From W0P28-013 sp964570565 (GTDB lineage: Bacteria; Bacteroidota; Bacteroidia; Bacteroidales; Paludibacteraceae): 64,000 bases of DNA. The translations under genes and the position numbers were made by a program. The stretch covers positions 124,001-188,000 of the forward strand of contig CAZMYT010000001.1 in assembly GCA_964570565.1 (NCBI GenBank), written 5' to 3'. Shown here in pieces: positions 25,710 through 33,530 of the stretch (position 1 is the stretch's first letter; every line of letters starts with the position of its first letter). The notes under the pieces were generated by a model. It did no database searches, was not told the origin of the DNA, and worked only from the letters and a program-made list of their open reading frames with translations.

Positions 25710-25717
25710 CAAAGGTA
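25710..25717 (-). promoter_or_regulatory. Promoter -7 box for the riboswitch / TonB receptor
   Basis: Minus-strand TACCTTTG, placing the transcript start just before the riboswitch. Confidence 0.65.
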
Positions 25718-25800
25718 CGCCTTTTTTGGATATGGCGCAACAGTCCTGTTTTTTTATTCAAACTGTGTCTAAATAATTTTCATTATCAACCTAAAATATG

Positions 25801-25808
25801 TAACTTTG
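25801..25808 (+). promoter_or_regulatory. Promoter -7 box for the gldB-like gene
   Basis: TAACTTTG, 30 bases upstream of the ATG at 25838; it supports that start over longer reading-frame extensions. Confidence 0.6.
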
Positions 25809-25837
25809 TAACCTTTAGTTTATGGATAGTTAGCATT

Positions 25838-26845
25838 ATGAAAAAACAACTTGTTATTCTATTTTTAGTCGGTTTGGCCCTAGCTGCGTGTGCCCCTGAG
25901 AAGCGAAAAGCAGATACGTCTGATAGTAATTTGGAGATTAAGATTGGTCGCTTCGACCAAGATTTTTGGGCGATGAAAGGTCAGGAACTTCCTGCTGCTT
26001 TGGCGCGTGTTGATTCCTTGTATCCCGATTTTTTGCCTATCTATTTAGAGCGGGTGGTGCAGTTTGGTAAAAAAGATGATTCGCTTACTGTGTTTACCTT
26101 ACAAAAGTTTTTTGCCGACACCGCCGTAATTCATTTGTATGGCGATGCACTTCGTACGTATCAATATATTGAACCTATCGAAGCCGATTTGACACAAGCA
26201 TTTCGACGTGCTAACTATTTCTTTCCCGATAAAAAAACACCTCATTTTTACATGCATGTGTCGGGTTTAAATCAGAGTGTTGTAGTGGGTGAGGGCTTTT
26301 TGTCACTCAGTATCGATAATTATTTAGGGGAATCGTATCCGTTGTACGAACGTGTGGGAATTTATAATTATTTGCGACAAAATATGTGTCCCGAGAAAGT
26401 GGTTCCCGATTATGTAGTGGCGTGGTTAACGAGTGAATTTCCTTTCGTGCCACGTACGGGTGAATTGATGGAGGAACTTTTATATAGAGGTAAAATTCTT
26501 TACGTAGCCTCCGTTTTATTGCCCGATGTGGATGAATCGGTTTTGATGGGCTATACGCCAGAACAGTGGAAGTGGTGCCAGAAACATGAATCGGAGATGT
26601 GGTTGACGATGATTGAAGGTAAACATCTGTTTTCTCACGACAGTATGTTGCGTGTAAAATACCTCAATGATGCGCCTTTTACATCTCTATTTTCTCAGGA
26701 ATCGCCAGGTAGAGCGGGGGCTTATATTGGTTGGCAAATTATTGAAAATTATATGAAAGCAAATCCCGATGTATCGCCATTGGATTTGTTGTATAGTGTG
26801 AATGCCTCTTATATTTTACAACAATCGGGTTATGATCCACGTTAA
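25838..26845 (+). CDS. gldB: GldB-family lipoprotein
   Basis: 335 residues from the ATG at 25838, which begins a lipoprotein signal MKKQLVILFLVGLALAAC (Cys18); the reading frame is open back to 25688, but that part overlaps the divergent promoter. GldB is named for gliding-motility mutants of Flavobacterium and is widespread in non-gliding Bacteroidota. Family features: KIGRFDQDFWAM near the N-terminus, the MHVSGLNQSVVVGEGFLSLSIDNYLG segment (~155-180), and the C-terminal FSQESPGRAGAYIGWQIIENY block. The acid- and His-bearing core resembles DUF2268-type proteases, but activity is not shown. The Fur-family gene follows after 9 bases. Confidence 0.85.
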   Translation: MKKQLVILFLVGLALAACAPEKRKADTSDSNLEIKIGRFDQDFWAMKGQELPAALARVDSLYPDFLPIYLERVVQFGKKDDSLTVFTLQKFFADTAVIHLYGDALRTYQYIEPIEADLTQAFRRANYFFPDKKTPHFYMHVSGLNQSVVVGEGFLSLSIDNYLGESYPLYERVGIYNYLRQNMCPEKVVPDYVVAWLTSEFPFVPRTGELMEELLYRGKILYVASVLLPDVDESVLMGYTPEQWKWCQKHESEMWLTMIEGKHLFSHDSMLRVKYLNDAPFTSLFSQESPGRAGAYIGWQIIENYMKANPDVSPLDLLYSVNASYILQQSGYDPR

Positions 26846-26854
26846 TTTAGTAGT

Positions 26855-27319
26855 ATGATGACATTGGACGAAGAGAAAAAAATAGCACATGATATTTTGA
26901 CCGACTATTTGTCAGCCAAACACATGCGCAAAACCCCAGAACGGTTCCGACTATTGGATGTTATTTACGATCAACAAGAGCATTTTTCGGCCGATGAGTT
27001 AGTGCTGCTCATGCCCAGTGAATTTAAGGTGAGCCGTGCTACGGTGTATAATTCTTTGGAGTTGTTCGCAGAATGTCAGTTGGTGGTGAAACATCAGTTT
27101 GACAAACAGCACATTGAATATGAAAAGGTGACGAGTAACTCCACACATCATCATCGTATTTGTACACGTTGTGGAGATGTGCGCGAATTTACCGATTTGA
27201 AACTCAAAAAAGCGATTCAAAGTCGTACGTTTAATGCATTTCAAGTCACCCATTATTCGCTTTATTTGTATGGTATTTGTAAAAAATGCGCCACCAAAGG
27301 CAAAGCCCAGAAACAGTAA
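26855..27319 (+). CDS. Fur-family transcriptional regulator
   Basis: 154 residues. Winged helix at ~15-90 (RKTPERFRLLDVIYDQ, SRATVYNSLELFAECQLV) and metal-binding dimer domain at ~95-150 with THHHRICTRCGDVREF and a second CxxC in GICKKC, giving a structural Cys4 zinc site. Metal specificity (Fe, Zn or peroxide sensing) cannot be told apart here. It probably shares a transcript with the gldB-like gene 9 bases upstream. The ATG at 26858 is an equally good start, one codon in. Confidence 0.92.
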   Translation: MMTLDEEKKIAHDILTDYLSAKHMRKTPERFRLLDVIYDQQEHFSADELVLLMPSEFKVSRATVYNSLELFAECQLVVKHQFDKQHIEYEKVTSNSTHHHRICTRCGDVREFTDLKLKKAIQSRTFNAFQVTHYSLYLYGICKKCATKGKAQKQ

Positions 27320-27403
27320 TTTTGGCAGAAATTATCGTTGGCAGGTATTTTGATACTTGAACCATGAAATCGATATTTATTAATTTAAAAAACATTGAAA
27401 ATT

Positions 27404-28084
27404 ATGACACTTTATTGGGTTCTTTTTATTGGAATAGCGGTTGTGAGTTGGATAGTTCAAGCGTCACTCACATCGAAATTTAAAAAATATTCAAAAATTA
27501 CATTGCCTAGTGGTATGACCGGTGCCGATGTGGCTCGTAAAATGTTGCGCGATAATGGTATTACGGATGTAACCGTGACTGCTACTGGTGGAACATTGAC
27601 CGATCATTATAATCCTGCTACCAAAACGGTGAATTTAAGCGAAGGCGTTTATGGCTCGGCTAGTGTAGCTGCTGCCGCCGTGGCTGCTCACGAATGTGGA
27701 CACGCTGTGCAACACGCCGTTGGTTACGCTCCTTTAAAAATGCGTTCAGCGTTAGTGCCCGTGGTGAGTTTCTCGTCTAAATGGGTGATGTGGATTTTGT
27801 TGGGCGGTATGTTGTTAATCAATAGTTTTCCTCAGCTTATGCTTGCTGGTATTGTGCTATTTGCATTGACCACTTTATTCAGTTTTATTACGTTACCTGT
27901 AGAAATTAATGCCAGCAAACGTGCGCTGGTTTGGCTTAATAGTGCTGGTGTAACCAATGTGGAAACTCACGATAAAGCCGAAGATGCTTTGCGTTCGGCT
28001 GCTTATACGTATGTAGTGGCAGCTTTGGGTTCGTTGGCTACGCTTTTGTATTATGTCATGATTTTTATGGGACGTCGCGATTAA
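27404..28084 (+). CDS. Membrane zinc metallopeptidase (YugP/DUF232 type)
   Basis: 226 residues from the ATG at 27404; the in-frame TTG at 27395 is not preferred. N-terminal membrane helix (LYWVLFIGIAVVSWIVQASL), then the family motif ASVAAAAVAAHECGHAVQHA with the zinc-binding HExxH-like HECGH, and two to three further membrane helices (WVMWILLGGMLLINSF; MLAGIVLFALTTLFSFITL; VVAALGSLATLLYYVMIFMG). EINASKRALVWL supplies the third metal ligand region. Family members are integral membrane peptidases of unknown substrate. Confidence 0.9.
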   Translation: MTLYWVLFIGIAVVSWIVQASLTSKFKKYSKITLPSGMTGADVARKMLRDNGITDVTVTATGGTLTDHYNPATKTVNLSEGVYGSASVAAAAVAAHECGHAVQHAVGYAPLKMRSALVPVVSFSSKWVMWILLGGMLLINSFPQLMLAGIVLFALTTLFSFITLPVEINASKRALVWLNSAGVTNVETHDKAEDALRSAAYTYVVAALGSLATLLYYVMIFMGRRD

Positions 28085-28124
28085 TGTTGGTGTTTTTTAG
28101 TTACTCACTTATAACTTCATAACT

Positions 28125-28613
28125 ATGATTTCTATTATTGTTGCCATCGCGCAAAACTATGCTATAGGAAAGGACAATGACTTATTGTGGCATTTGTCTG
28201 ACGATTTAAAACATTTCAAAGCGTTGACTTCGGGTAATACTGTAGTTATGGGTAAACGTACGTTTTATTCATTGCCTATTCGTCCCTTGCCAAAACGTCG
28301 CAATATCGTTATTTCCGATGTGGCTGGTGAACAGATTGAAGGGTGCGATATGGCTTATTCTATCGAAGAGGCCGTTCAACTATGCCGTGCCGACGAAGAG
28401 AACTTTATTATTGGAGGCGGCAGTGTTTATAAACAGTTTATGCCGATAGCCGATACACTCTATATTACTTGGGTTTACAAAGATTTCGAGGCGGATACAT
28501 TCTATCCCGTTATTGATGAAAATGAATGGCAAGTGGTCGATCAATCGGAACGTATGCACGATGAAGCAACAGGATTGGACTTTGCCTATTTCACTTATAA
28601 ACGTCGCTCGTAA
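28125..28613 (+). CDS. folA: Dihydrofolate reductase
   Basis: 162 residues, full length. Reduces dihydrofolate to tetrahydrofolate with NADPH. Visible motifs: ISIIVAIAQNYAIGKDNDLLWHLSDDLKHFK (with the substrate-binding Asp), VVMGKRTFYSL, and NFIIGGGSVYKQFM (nucleotide-binding GG). It lies 40 bases after the zinc peptidase. Confidence 0.97.
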   Translation: MISIIVAIAQNYAIGKDNDLLWHLSDDLKHFKALTSGNTVVMGKRTFYSLPIRPLPKRRNIVISDVAGEQIEGCDMAYSIEEAVQLCRADEENFIIGGGSVYKQFMPIADTLYITWVYKDFEADTFYPVIDENEWQVVDQSERMHDEATGLDFAYFTYKRRS

Positions 28614-28634
28614 TTAATATTGGCAGAAAATCCT

Positions 28635-28642
28635 TATCTTTG
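28635..28642 (+). promoter_or_regulatory. Promoter -7 box for the LytM-dxr-rseP group
   Basis: TATCTTTG, 22 bases before the LytM-type gene. Confidence 0.65.
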
Positions 28643-28663
28643 TAAGGTACAAATAATCACTGT

Positions 28664-29515
28664 ATGGCTTCAAAAAAGAAATTTTTTCAACGTCTTCGAT
28701 TTAAATATCGGGTTTCCATTCTCAATGAAAACACCTTAGAAGAGGCATTTCATCTCCGTTTGTCGCGTTTGTCGGTATTTTTATTTACGGGCACATTTGC
28801 ATTGGTCTCGTTCTTGGTTTTGTCGTTGTTAATATTCTTTACGCCTATCAAGCATTTCTTGCCTGGTTTTGCCGATTCGTCTATTCGTACTGAGCTCATT
28901 ACCGAAACTATGCGTGTCGATTCGTTGACTCAAACCTTGGCTTTGCAGCAAAAACAAATGAAGGTAATTAAGGATATTTTGGCGGGTAATATTGTACTCG
29001 ATACGGTTGATACCGAATCGTTGGAAGTTAAAAATTGGGAAAACTTGTCGCTTGGGAAATCGAAGGATGAACAAGAATTTGTCGATGAATTTGAGCAAGA
29101 AGAAAAATACAATTTGGGTTCTATTGCGCTTCCTAAAGAAGAAGTGGTAGAAGTATTTGTAAAACCGGTAAAAGGAGTTATTACACAGCCATTTGCTCCT
29201 AAAATGAACCAATATGGTGTGGAGTTAGCCACTTCGCCCAACGAGGCGGTACTTGCTGCTCTTAAAGGAACAGTGGTGTTGGTGGATTACTCGTTGAAAT
29301 TTGGTTACATTATTGGTATACAGCATGATAACGGATTTTTTTCTGTATATAAAAACAACGAGCGGGTGTTGAAACAAGTGGGGCAAGAGGTGCGTGTGGG
29401 CGAAGTTATTGGCATCGTGGGCGCTGCAGGTAAACAAACAACCGATTCGTATCTTCACTTTGAATTGTGGCAAAAAGGAAAGCCAGTTAATCCTGCCGAT
29501 TATATTATTTTTTAA
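28664..29515 (+). CDS. M23/LytM-domain protein with degenerate active site
   Basis: 283 residues. Cytoplasmic basic head, one membrane helix (~38-62: FLFTGTFALVSFLVLSLLIF), a short helical stretch (~78-110) and a C-terminal LytM fold (~165-283: VKGVITQPFAP, IGIQHDNGFFSVYKNN, VGEVIGIVGAAG, LHFELWQKGKPVNPADY). In active M23 peptidases the zinc ligands sit in HxxxD and HxH; here they read QYGVE and YLH, and the YxHL motif reads YKNN. Most ligands are therefore missing, as in the EnvC/NlpD amidase activators. A role as a cell-wall hydrolase activator or scaffold is inferred. It is 15 bases from dxr. Confidence 0.88.
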   Translation: MASKKKFFQRLRFKYRVSILNENTLEEAFHLRLSRLSVFLFTGTFALVSFLVLSLLIFFTPIKHFLPGFADSSIRTELITETMRVDSLTQTLALQQKQMKVIKDILAGNIVLDTVDTESLEVKNWENLSLGKSKDEQEFVDEFEQEEKYNLGSIALPKEEVVEVFVKPVKGVITQPFAPKMNQYGVELATSPNEAVLAALKGTVVLVDYSLKFGYIIGIQHDNGFFSVYKNNERVLKQVGQEVRVGEVIGIVGAAGKQTTDSYLHFELWQKGKPVNPADYIIF

Positions 29516-29530
29516 TTAGAACTTATCTCC

Positions 29531-30700
29531 ATGTTTGATACGGACACTCTGCCTAAACAAGTTTTAGCCATTTTAGGTTCTACAGGCTCTATTGGTACGC
29601 AAACGCTCGAAGTGGTGGCTGCCAATCCTGATTTATTTGAGGTGTATGCTTTGACAGCCAACAATAATGCCGATTTGCTAATTCAGCAGGCGCGTCAATT
29701 TCGCCCTGAAGTGGTTGTTATTGCGAATGAAGCATATTATGCGCAAGTAAAGGCTGCATTGGCCGATTTGCCTATGAAAGTTTTTGCCGGCAGCGAGTCG
29801 GTGGCTCAAGTGGCGGCTATGGAGCCAGTGGGTACCGTGGTTACCGCTATGGTGGGCTATTCTGGCTTGAAGCCAACTATTGAAGCCATAAAAGCAGGTA
29901 AAAAAATAGCCTTAGCCAATAAAGAGACTTTGGTGGTAGCAGGTGAACTTATTACGCGTTTAGCGGTTGAAAATCGTGCAGCTATTTTGCCAGTTGATTC
30001 CGAACATGGCGCTATTTTTCAATGCTTGGTAGGCGAGAATGCCGACGAAGTAGAGAAAATTATTCTGACCGCTTCGGGCGGCCCATTTCGTCAAAAAACG
30101 ATGGATGAATTGCGTACCGTAACGGCTGCTCAAGCCTTACATCATCCTACGTGGACGATGGGCGCTAAAATTACCATTGATTCGGCGAGCCTTATGAATA
30201 AAGGCTTTGAAGTGATTGAGGCAAAATGGTTATTTGGATTGACACCCGATCAAATAGAAGTGGTGGTTCATCCACAAAGTATTATACATTCTATTGTGCA
30301 GTTCCGCGATAGCAGTATGAAGGCGCAAATGGGTTTACCTGATATGAAATTACCTATTCAGTATGCTTTGACCTTTCCTACGCGCGTACAAACCGATTTT
30401 AAACGACTCGATTTAGCGACATTTGGATCGCTGACATTTGAAAAACCAGATTTAAATCGCTTTCGCAATCTAGCTTTGGCTTTTGATGCGATGCATCGTG
30501 GCGGCAATATGCCGTGTGTACTTAATGCAGCGAACGAAGTGGTAGTAGCAGCTTTCCTTAAAAACCAAATTGGGTTCTTACAGATGAGCGACATTATTGA
30601 AACGGTGATGCAGAAAACGCCTTTTATAAAAACACCTACTTACGAAGATTACGTGGCGTGCGATGCTGATACACGTCGATTAACACAGACAATGATATAA
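29531..30700 (+). CDS. dxr: 1-deoxy-D-xylulose 5-phosphate reductoisomerase
   Basis: 389 residues. Makes 2-C-methyl-D-erythritol 4-phosphate with NADPH, the second step of the MEP isoprenoid pathway. NADPH motif LGSTGSIGTQTLEV (residues ~15-28), metal and substrate site LPVDSEHGAIFQCL with Asp and Glu, GPFR and the loop HPTWTMGAKITIDSASLMNKG, then VVVHPQSIIHSIVQFRD. The partner enzyme Dxs is encoded at 58679-60589. The following spacer (30701-30797) is a repeat-family copy. Confidence 0.97.
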   Translation: MFDTDTLPKQVLAILGSTGSIGTQTLEVVAANPDLFEVYALTANNNADLLIQQARQFRPEVVVIANEAYYAQVKAALADLPMKVFAGSESVAQVAAMEPVGTVVTAMVGYSGLKPTIEAIKAGKKIALANKETLVVAGELITRLAVENRAAILPVDSEHGAIFQCLVGENADEVEKIILTASGGPFRQKTMDELRTVTAAQALHHPTWTMGAKITIDSASLMNKGFEVIEAKWLFGLTPDQIEVVVHPQSIIHSIVQFRDSSMKAQMGLPDMKLPIQYALTFPTRVQTDFKRLDLATFGSLTFEKPDLNRFRNLALAFDAMHRGGNMPCVLNAANEVVVAAFLKNQIGFLQMSDIIETVMQKTPFIKTPTYEDYVACDADTRRLTQTMI

Positions 30701-30790
30701 AATCGTTTAGCGTACAATGTTTAATGTTTAGCCAAAAACGTTAAACATTTAACACTAAACACTAAACATTCCACATTACATATTTAACAA
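30701..30790 (+). repeat. Palindromic spacer repeat, copy R1 (short)
   Basis: Starts AATCGTTTAGCG and is built from GTTTAATGTTTAGC and its complement-type words GTTAAACATTTAACACTAAAC, giving a long imperfect palindrome. Same word set as the other spacers from 30.7 to 49.0 kb; plus orientation. Confidence 0.6.
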
Positions 30791-30797
30791 TTTATAC

Positions 30798-32282
30798 ATG
30801 GAAACTTTCTTAATCAAGGCTTTACAGCTTATTCTTAGTTTATCAATTTTAGTCTTTGTGCACGAATTAGGACACTTTGGCTTTGCACGTTTGTTCAAAG
30901 TGCGTGTCGATAAATTTTACCTCTTTTTCAATCCTAAATTTTCGTTGGTTCGCCTAAAAAAAATCAATGGAAAATGGCAAGTACGTTGGTTCGCACCTAA
31001 TTTACCCGACCATTTGCAACCATTGTTAGATGCCGAAGGATTGCCTAAACACGATAAAAAAGGGAAACCAATTATGGTACCAGCGCCCGTTGAACAATTG
31101 GACGATAATGATTGGCGCAAATATCCCGAAACTACCGAGTGGGGCATTGGTTGGTTGCCACTAGGTGGTTATTGCAAAATTGCAGGAATGGTGGACGAAT
31201 CGATGGATCCAGCCGTACTTAATAGCGAACCACAAGCGTGGGAGTATCGCTCACGTCCAGCTTGGCAACGTCTATTTATCATTACGGGCGGCGTGTTGAT
31301 GAATTTTATTACCGCCATTGTCTTGTATGGTGTATTATTGTTTACGTGGGGACAAGAACAATTGCCAGTACAAAATGCGTATTTAGGTTATGATTATTGT
31401 GAAACAGCTTTGAAAAATGGTTTTCAAAATGGCGATATTGTGCTAGCTGTTAATGGCGAAGCCGTTCATTTAGAAAAAGATGCCCTCGAAAAAATAGTAA
31501 TTGAAGGCAAACAAAATGTGATGGTACGACGCGATTCTGCGGATACGCTTATTGTGTTACCAAAAGATTTTGGCGAACAGATGTTGGCCGCCGAAGAAAA
31601 AGAATTCATGGCGGTGCGTGTACCGTTTGTAATTGACCAAGTGGCGGACGATTCGCCTGCTGCTGCAGCTGGTTTGCAAGTGGGCGATAGCGTGGTAGGT
31701 TTGAATGGCAAAGCCATGGCAGTTTTTCAGGATATTTCTAAAGAGTTAGAGTTGTGTAAGTCGCAACGTGTGGCGTTGTCGGTAATGCGTGGTGATGTAC
31801 TTGTAAACGATAGTATTACTGTGAATGAAGATGGTAAAATGGGCGTACAATTACGTAATCCAATGCCTTATTTTAAAACTGAAAAAGAGGCTTTTGGCTT
31901 TTTTGAAGCAATTCCTGCTGGCTGGCACATGATGACCGATGTGTTGTCAAACTATATCAAACAATTCCGATTGGTATTTACCAAAGAAGGTGCTAAAAGT
32001 TTAGGCGGATTTGGGGCTATTGGGAACCTATTTCCTGCTACTTGGAACTGGCAAATTTTCTGGAATATGACAGCGTTTTTATCGGTGATTTTGGCATTTA
32101 TGAATATCTTGCCAATCCCAATTTTGGACGGTGGTTATGTGCTATTTTTACTGTACGAAATCATAGCGCGCCGTAAACCAAGCGATAAGTTTATGGAAAT
32201 TTCGCTTAACATTGGTATGTTCTTGTTGTTTGCATTACTGATATTTGCCAATGGTAACGACATCCTTCGTTTGTTCCGATAA
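30798..32282 (+). CDS. rseP: RseP-type site-2 intramembrane zinc protease
   Basis: 494 residues. Cuts membrane-bound substrates such as anti-sigma factors inside the membrane. First helix carries HELGH (residues 22-26) in LVFVHELGHFGFARLF; the third zinc ligand is in ILPIPILDGGYVLF (LDG motif, ~residue 447). Between them are a helix (~160-185), a weak PDZ (~200-245, NGDIVLAVNGEAV) and a clearer PDZ (~275-350, DDSPAAAAGLQVGDSVVGLN). Four membrane helices in all. It is longer than the E. coli enzyme because of an insertion after the first helix (~40-125), usual in Bacteroidota. Last gene of the LytM-dxr-rseP group. Confidence 0.95.
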   Translation: METFLIKALQLILSLSILVFVHELGHFGFARLFKVRVDKFYLFFNPKFSLVRLKKINGKWQVRWFAPNLPDHLQPLLDAEGLPKHDKKGKPIMVPAPVEQLDDNDWRKYPETTEWGIGWLPLGGYCKIAGMVDESMDPAVLNSEPQAWEYRSRPAWQRLFIITGGVLMNFITAIVLYGVLLFTWGQEQLPVQNAYLGYDYCETALKNGFQNGDIVLAVNGEAVHLEKDALEKIVIEGKQNVMVRRDSADTLIVLPKDFGEQMLAAEEKEFMAVRVPFVIDQVADDSPAAAAGLQVGDSVVGLNGKAMAVFQDISKELELCKSQRVALSVMRGDVLVNDSITVNEDGKMGVQLRNPMPYFKTEKEAFGFFEAIPAGWHMMTDVLSNYIKQFRLVFTKEGAKSLGGFGAIGNLFPATWNWQIFWNMTAFLSVILAFMNILPIPILDGGYVLFLLYEIIARRKPSDKFMEISLNIGMFLLFALLIFANGNDILRLFR

Positions 32283-32284
32283 AT

Positions 32285-32445
32285 AAAAATCGTTTAGCGT
32301 GTACTGAATAATTAGGTTAAGGGGGGGGAAGAGGTGAAGGGTGAAAATCGTTTAATGTTTAGTGTGTAATGTTTAATGATTCACCGCTACGCAGTTTAAC
32401 CATTAACCTTTAACCTATAACCATTACCTTTCATTAACCACTACA
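32285..32445 (+). repeat. Palindromic spacer repeat, copy R2 first part
   Basis: Begins AAATCGTTTAGCGTGTACTG, then AATAATTAGGTTAAGG, an eight-G run (32321-32328), GTTTAATGTTTAGTG words and TTAACCATTAACCTTTAACC words. The opening matches the minus-strand ends of R6 and R7. Confidence 0.65.
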
Positions 32446-32453
32446 CGTTTATT

Positions 32454-32476
32454 CCCCCTTTAGGGGATTGAGGGGG
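32454..32476. repeat. CCCCCTTTAGGGG palindrome
   Basis: CCCCCTTTAGGGG followed by ATTGAGGGGG can form two alternative stems. It is unlike the surrounding AT-rich words and recalls dispersed extragenic palindromes of other Bacteroidota, though the wider family is not visible in this window. Confidence 0.5.
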
Positions 32477-32540
32477 TAAACAACTAAACTCGTTAAGTGA
32501 CAAGAGGGCATTGTGTAAGTACTCGGTACGCGACTCGAAT

Positions 32541-32588
32541 AAATTTAAAAGGCGTTTGTAGATTTTTCTACAAACGCCTTTTAAATTT
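32541..32588. terminator. Bidirectional terminator between rseP and engB
   Basis: A perfect 22-bp inverted repeat (arms 32541-32562 and 32567-32588, core GGCGTTTGTAGA/TCTACAAACGCC) with a 4-base loop and A/T runs on both outer sides, between convergent genes. Confidence 0.85.
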
Positions 32589-32599
32589 TATTGAATGAT

Positions 32600-32697
32600 A
32601 GAATACTTAGGTGAAGGGTGAAGAGGTTAATGGAGAACTGCATAGCAGTAAAAATCGTTTAACCCATAACCTTTAACCCTTAACCCTTAACTTTTTA
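32600..32697 (+). repeat. Palindromic spacer repeat, copy R2 second part
   Basis: GGTGAAGGGTGAAGAGGTTAA then TGGAGAACTGCATAGCAGT, followed by TTAACCCATAACCTTTAACC words up to the engB stop. The R2 copy appears split by the terminator. Confidence 0.6.
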
Positions 32698-33315
32698 TTA
32701 TAAACTATTTTCACCCGTATTTATTTCCTGATTGATGCTTTCGATATAGTTCAAAATATCGTCCTTCCCAACTCCTTTTTCGGCAGAAGTGACAAAAATA
32801 GGCGGTAGTGCCTCCCATGTTTCGAGTAGTTTGCGTTTATAGCTTTCTACATTGGCACTGAGCTGGCTATTCGATTGTTTGTCGCCTTTGGTAAACACAA
32901 TAGAAAATGGCACTTCCTGTTCGCCGAGCCACTCCATAAATTCCAAGTCTATTTGTTGAGGTGCCAAGCGGCTATCCACCAATACAAACAAATTGGTCAA
33001 TTGCTGACGAAAAAGCACATAACCTTCGATGATGCCTTTCAGCTTGTCGCGCATGGTTTTACTGGCTTTGGCATAACCGTAACCTGGCAAATCCACCAAA
33101 TGCCATTGTTCGTTGATAATGAAGTGATTGATTAAGAGCGTTTTGCCTGGTTTTGATGAGGTTTTAGCCAAATCTTTTTTGCCAGTCAGCATATTGATAA
33201 GCGACGATTTGCCTACATTCGAACGCCCAATAAAGGCATATTCTGGAAGTTCGGAAACTGGACATTTTTTGTAGTCCACGTTCGATATCACAAATTCTGC
33301 GGAGTTTATAATCAT
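32698..33315 (-). CDS. engB: Ribosome-biogenesis GTPase YsxC/EngB
   Basis: 205 residues. Essential GTPase for 50S ribosome assembly. G motifs visible: G1 GRSNVGKSS, G2/G3 region SSKPGKTLLINHF and VDLPGYGYAKASK, G4 VFTKGDK, G5 TSAEKG. Preceding and following spacers are repeat-family copies. Confidence 0.95.
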   Translation of the reverse strand: MIINSAEFVISNVDYKKCPVSELPEYAFIGRSNVGKSSLINMLTGKKDLAKTSSKPGKTLLINHFIINEQWHLVDLPGYGYAKASKTMRDKLKGIIEGYVLFRQQLTNLFVLVDSRLAPQQIDLEFMEWLGEQEVPFSIVFTKGDKQSNSQLSANVESYKRKLLETWEALPPIFVTSAEKGVGKDDILNYIESINQEINTGENSL

Positions 33316-33319
33316 AATT

Positions 33320-33530
33320 TAATCATTTAATTACTTAATAATGCAATAACTGAATAACAGAATAATTGGGTTAAGGATTAAAAGTTAATAGTTAAGGGAG
33401 AACTTCGTGGCGTTGGAAAATCGGTTAGCGTTCAACGTTTAGCGTTTAGCGAAAAACCATTAACCTATAACCTTTAACCTTTTCACCCTTCATCCATCAC
33501 CCATAACCCTTCACCTTTTTCCACTTTCCA
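33320..33530 (+). repeat. Palindromic spacer repeat, copy R3
   Basis: Left part GGTTAAGGATTAAAAGTTAA-type words; core GGAGAACTTCGTGGCGTTGG; then GTTCAACGTTTAGCGTTTAG; right part of TTAACCTATAACCTTTAACC and TTCACCCTTCATCCATCACC words. Positions 33397-33472 are 75/76 identical to the reverse complement of 48876-48951. Confidence 0.8.

Noticed and set aside
25688..25837. Longer start for the gldB-like gene
   Set aside because: It overlaps the divergent riboswitch promoter and would place 50 residues in front of a clear lipoprotein signal.
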